From assembly GCA_964589725.1 (NCBI GenBank), contig CAZPUJ010000680.1, forward strand, positions 1-24,044: a stretch of DNA of 24,044 bases, given 5' to 3'. The notes beneath the pieces are model-generated. The model searched no databases. It worked only from the letters and a program-made list of their open reading frames with translations, and had not been told where the DNA came from. Source of the stretch: CAYSHJ01 sp964589725 (GTDB lineage: Bacteria; Planctomycetota; Planctomycetia; Planctomycetales; Planctomycetaceae). Below are positions 21,733 to 24,044 of this stretch, in pieces; position 1 is the first letter of the stretch, and every line of letters starts with the position of its first letter. Made by a program: the position numbers and the translations under genes.

Positions 21733-22005
21733 GGGCCATCGAGGAGTCATTCGCGTTAATCTCGCTGCGCGGAACCGCTCGCCCGCGCGCGAACTGTGCG
21801 CGAATCGCTCAGGAATTTCTGACTCCATGGCGACGGCGTCACATCGCGAAAGTCATGCCGTGCTCAGCAGAAAGCCACCGCCGATAAACGATCGCATGGT
21901 GGCTGCGAGCGCGCGGCATCGAATGTGCACGTTCGTTGTGTGGGCTTTTGTCTCGCCTCAGTGATTGATCGGATCATTGCCAGCATCATAGAGGAGGGTT
22001 CCCTG
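21733..22005. other. Gap before the 22006 gene
   Basis: I see no gene in this 273-bp stretch. It contains GC-rich short repeats (CGCGCGCGAAC, GAGCGCGCGGC) and presumably the promoter of the following genes. Confidence 0.3.
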
Positions 22006-22227
22006 ATGTCCGTCGCCTTGCAGACACCTACTCCTAACAGCTTCGCCGTCGAATTCAGCACAGTGGATGAATCCCCGCTGTTCGACCGCCAAGAGTTAAA
22101 TCAGTTCAGGCTTGAGGATGCACAGGCGGGACGCACTATCGGCAAGATTCTCACAACGCTCTTCATCTACACATTGACCGCGATGAGCATCGTGATCTGG
22201 TGGAGTTTACGGACGATCGGATATTGA
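22006..22227 (+). CDS. Small single-pass membrane protein
   Basis: The 73-residue product has an acidic soluble N-terminus (1-46) and one transmembrane helix at about 47-68 (ILTTLFIYTLTAMSIVIWWS). GAGGAGGG lies about seven bases before ATG 22006, a strong binding site that rules out the longer frame from 21925. The family is not recognised. It precedes the DUF1501 gene on the same strand. Confidence 0.6.
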   Translation: MSVALQTPTPNSFAVEFSTVDESPLFDRQELNQFRLEDAQAGRTIGKILTTLFIYTLTAMSIVIWWSLRTIGY

Positions 22228-22306
22228 CAGTTTCTTGAGACCCCCCACCAATCCTTCCCTGCATACCCAGCTTCGATCTCACCCCGCCTTCGACGAGCGC
22301 CACGCC

Positions 22307-23212
22307 ATGTTGAACATCATCGGTCAGAGCGGCTTTTCGTTTTGTGACCAGGTTTCGCGGCGTAACGTGCTGCGAGTCGGCGCGATGGGATTTGGTTTCG
22401 GCTCGTTGGGTCTTGCGGACTTGTTGCGAGCCGAATCACGATCTGGGCCGCGAAGTCATAAAGCTCTGATCAACATCTTTCTGGGAGGCGGGCGGCTGAC
22501 CAATCGGAAGGAACTGCTCGCCAGCTTGGATGGACTCCAACGCGCGACGGATCACACCGGCAAGATGGCGGCGATGGATGCCTTCACGTCGTCCGCATTC
22601 AACGTGCTCACGTCGAGCAAGCTGGTCGACGCGCTCGACCATTCCAAAGAGTCCCCCGAAGTCCGAGCCCGCTACGGAAACGGTCAGCCTTACAACTATC
22701 AATACGACGGCGCTCCGACTGCGAATGAGCAGTTGCTGTTGGCTCGACGGTTGGTGGAGGCAGGTGTTCGTTGCGTGTCGCTGACCTTCGGCCGCTGGGA
22801 CAGCCACGGCCAGAATTTCGCACTCGTGCGCGACCACGGCGGGAAGCTCGATCAGTGTTTCAGCGCTCTGATCGAAGATCTCGATCACCGCGGGATGCTC
22901 GATGACGTGACGGTGATTGCGTGGGGCGAGTTCGGCCGCACGCCGCGCATCAACAAGGACGCCGGCCGCGATCACTGGACGCAGGTCAGTTGCGCGCTCA
23001 TGGCCGGCGGCGGAATGCGTGGCGGCCAAGTCATTGGCAGCACCAATCGACTGGGTGAAAACGCCGAGACCCGACCTGTCCACTTCCAAGAAATCGTCGC
23101 GACGCTGTACCGAAACCTCGGAATCAACCCGCTCTCGAAGCCAATCATTGACCCCGCCGGCCGGCCACAGCCGCTGGTTGAAAACTACCTGCCGTTGCCC
23201 GAAGTGGTGTGA
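22307..23212 (+). CDS. DUF1501 protein with an internal in-frame deletion
   Basis: The 301-residue product belongs to the DUF1501 family of secreted sulfatase/phosphatase-like proteins abundant in planctomycetes. A twin-arginine leader is present (SRRNVLRVGAMGFGFGSLGL, residues 17-36). Family members have about 420-480 residues. Here the strand ALINIFLGGG (residues 53-62), which should be followed by the PSH.DTWD metal-binding region, joins directly to LTNRKELLASLD, normally about 150 residues further on. The C-terminal half is intact (RWDSHGQNF, IAWGEFGRTPRIN, GRDHW). The frame is maintained, so a product is possible, but activity is doubtful. ATG 22307 fits the family start; the frame from TTG 22235 is longer. 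Confidence 0.78.
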   Translation: MLNIIGQSGFSFCDQVSRRNVLRVGAMGFGFGSLGLADLLRAESRSGPRSHKALINIFLGGGRLTNRKELLASLDGLQRATDHTGKMAAMDAFTSSAFNVLTSSKLVDALDHSKESPEVRARYGNGQPYNYQYDGAPTANEQLLLARRLVEAGVRCVSLTFGRWDSHGQNFALVRDHGGKLDQCFSALIEDLDHRGMLDDVTVIAWGEFGRTPRINKDAGRDHWTQVSCALMAGGGMRGGQVIGSTNRLGENAETRPVHFQEIVATLYRNLGINPLSKPIIDPAGRPQPLVENYLPLPEVV

Positions 23213-23274
23213 TGGCACAAATGAAGGTAGCCACTGCGGTTCTACTTCGCGGACGCGATCGAGGAGTTGCCATC

Positions 23275-23865
23275 ATGAATTCACGATTCTGTGCCGGCCT
23301 GTGTGCCTTCGCAGCGGTCACCGGGACGCTCTACGTCACGCTGGCCGCGAGCGAGGAACCAACGAGCGACGTGCCCCGCCGTCCAGCCGCCCGCCAAATG
23401 GCCGCATCCGACAAATCCTCGGATCGCGAGCATCGCGTCTCTGTGGCAGTGGCACGTGAGCGGGCCAAGCTGATGCACGACATCTACGAGGCGACTTTGG
23501 ACGTGATGCATCGCCACTACTTCCGTGCGGATCGCTCGGTCCTGCCGGCCCGTGCGATGGAGGATGTGTTTGCCGAGATGGCCAAGCAATCGAGCACTCA
23601 AACGCGATGGATTTCGGTGAACACCAAAGCGATGAGCATCCATCACGAACCTGAAAGCGAATTCGAGAAGCAGGCCGCCAAAGAGATCACCGCCGGAAAA
23701 GAGGAGTTCGAACTCGTCGGAAAGGGATATTACCAGCGTGTCGGCCGAATCCCGCTGGGAAGCGGCTGCGTTGGTTGTCACTCCCAGCAGTTCTCATCCG
23801 CCTCGACATCGCCGGCGCGCAAGTTTGCCGGTCTGGTCATTCGCATTCCCGTCAACGACGAATGA
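23275..23865 (+). CDS. Tll0287-like (DUF3365) periplasmic haem protein
   Basis: The 196-residue product has a signal peptide (SRFCAGLCAFAAVTGTLYVT) and a helical sensor-like domain. The motif RWISVNTKAMSIHHEPESEF leads to KEITAGKEEFELVGKGYYQR and a single haem site CVGCH at 165-169. The order (W.S.....N..N.P...E, then CxxCH near the end) is that of the Tll0287-like domain, a c-type haem PAS-like sensor. GAGGAG about eight bases upstream of ATG 23275 sets the start. It lies 62 bp after the DUF1501 gene and may be co-transcribed. Confidence 0.75.
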   Translation: MNSRFCAGLCAFAAVTGTLYVTLAASEEPTSDVPRRPAARQMAASDKSSDREHRVSVAVARERAKLMHDIYEATLDVMHRHYFRADRSVLPARAMEDVFAEMAKQSSTQTRWISVNTKAMSIHHEPESEFEKQAAKEITAGKEEFELVGKGYYQRVGRIPLGSGCVGCHSQQFSSASTSPARKFAGLVIRIPVNDE

Positions 23866-23905
23866 ACACAGCTCAGTCCGAGTTGGTCGTAGCCACGTTC
23901 GCCAG

Positions 23906-24044
23906 AGCTTGTTGAATTAATCCGCCGCCGAGTTCACCTCGGCGGTTTACGCGTTTCTGCACTACGTTTTTCCCGAGGAATTCGAGTAGTGCAGAAACGC
24001 TTGAACCCCTGAGGCAAGCTCAGGGGCGACTTAATCAACAGGCT
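23906..24044. mobile_element. MITE-like element built of three hairpins
   Basis: The imperfect terminal inverted repeats AGCTTGTTGAATTAATC (23906-23922) and GACTTAATCAACAGGCT (24028-24044) bracket three hairpins. These are CCGCCGAG/CTCGGCGG (23925-23945), a perfect 15-bp GCGTTTCTGCACTAC/GTAGTGCAGAAACGC (23951-23965 and 23986-24000), and CCCCTGAG/CTCAGGGG (24006-24026). There is no coding capacity. The right end coincides with the window edge, so a target duplication cannot be checked. The first hairpin may also terminate the upstream gene. Confidence 0.65.

Overview
The window looks like chromosomal DNA of a planctomycete (phylum Planctomycetota). This is inferred from moderately high GC, a DUF1501 protein with a twin-arginine leader, two periplasmic single-haem cytochromes, a DUF4010 membrane protein, and an integrase of a type common in that phylum. 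No rRNA or species marker is present.

Left part (about 1-13069): an integrated, plasmid-like element. It ends at the 3' end of a tRNA-Arg(TCT) gene (13069-13142, minus). Read from the tRNA inwards, it carries a tyrosine integrase, a convergent excisionase-type HTH gene behind a strong hairpin, two small accessory genes, a heavily structured non-coding block, and a replication-relaxation protein. Then come a small helical protein, a soluble VirD4/TraD-like ATPase, ParB, ParA, a divergent RepA-type replication initiator, three 33-bp direct repeats, a large inverted repeat, a DnaG-like TOPRIM primase and a second, divergent replication-relaxation protein. No VirB4, pilus or classical relaxase gene is visible. 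This suggests an element that replicates and partitions like a plasmid and is mobilised by an unusual or partly external machinery. The outer boundary is not in the window. The first 242 bp hold the tail of a small gene and an internally deleted VapC toxin gene.

Right part (13143-24044): host DNA that is partly decayed. Next to the tRNA lies a dead IS3-type element, then a truncated response-regulator receiver, an mgtE remnant and an intact MgtC/DUF4010 membrane protein. A stress and redox cluster follows: UspA, a cytochrome c'-like protein in an operon with a second UspA, a histidine kinase remnant, and an apparent operon of REC-ANTAR response regulator, BON protein, zinc-ribbon protein and GalT. 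After these come a small membrane protein, a DUF1501 protein lacking its middle, a Tll0287-like (DUF3365) haem protein, and a 139-bp MITE-like element made of three nested hairpins at the right edge.

A recurring theme is loss of gene middles with both ends kept (VapC, transposase orfB, DUF1501 and probably mgtE). The best candidates for something new are the two replication-relaxation proteins paired with a soluble coupling-type ATPase, and the structured blocks at 3002-3129 and 10441-10695, which could be origin or transfer sites.
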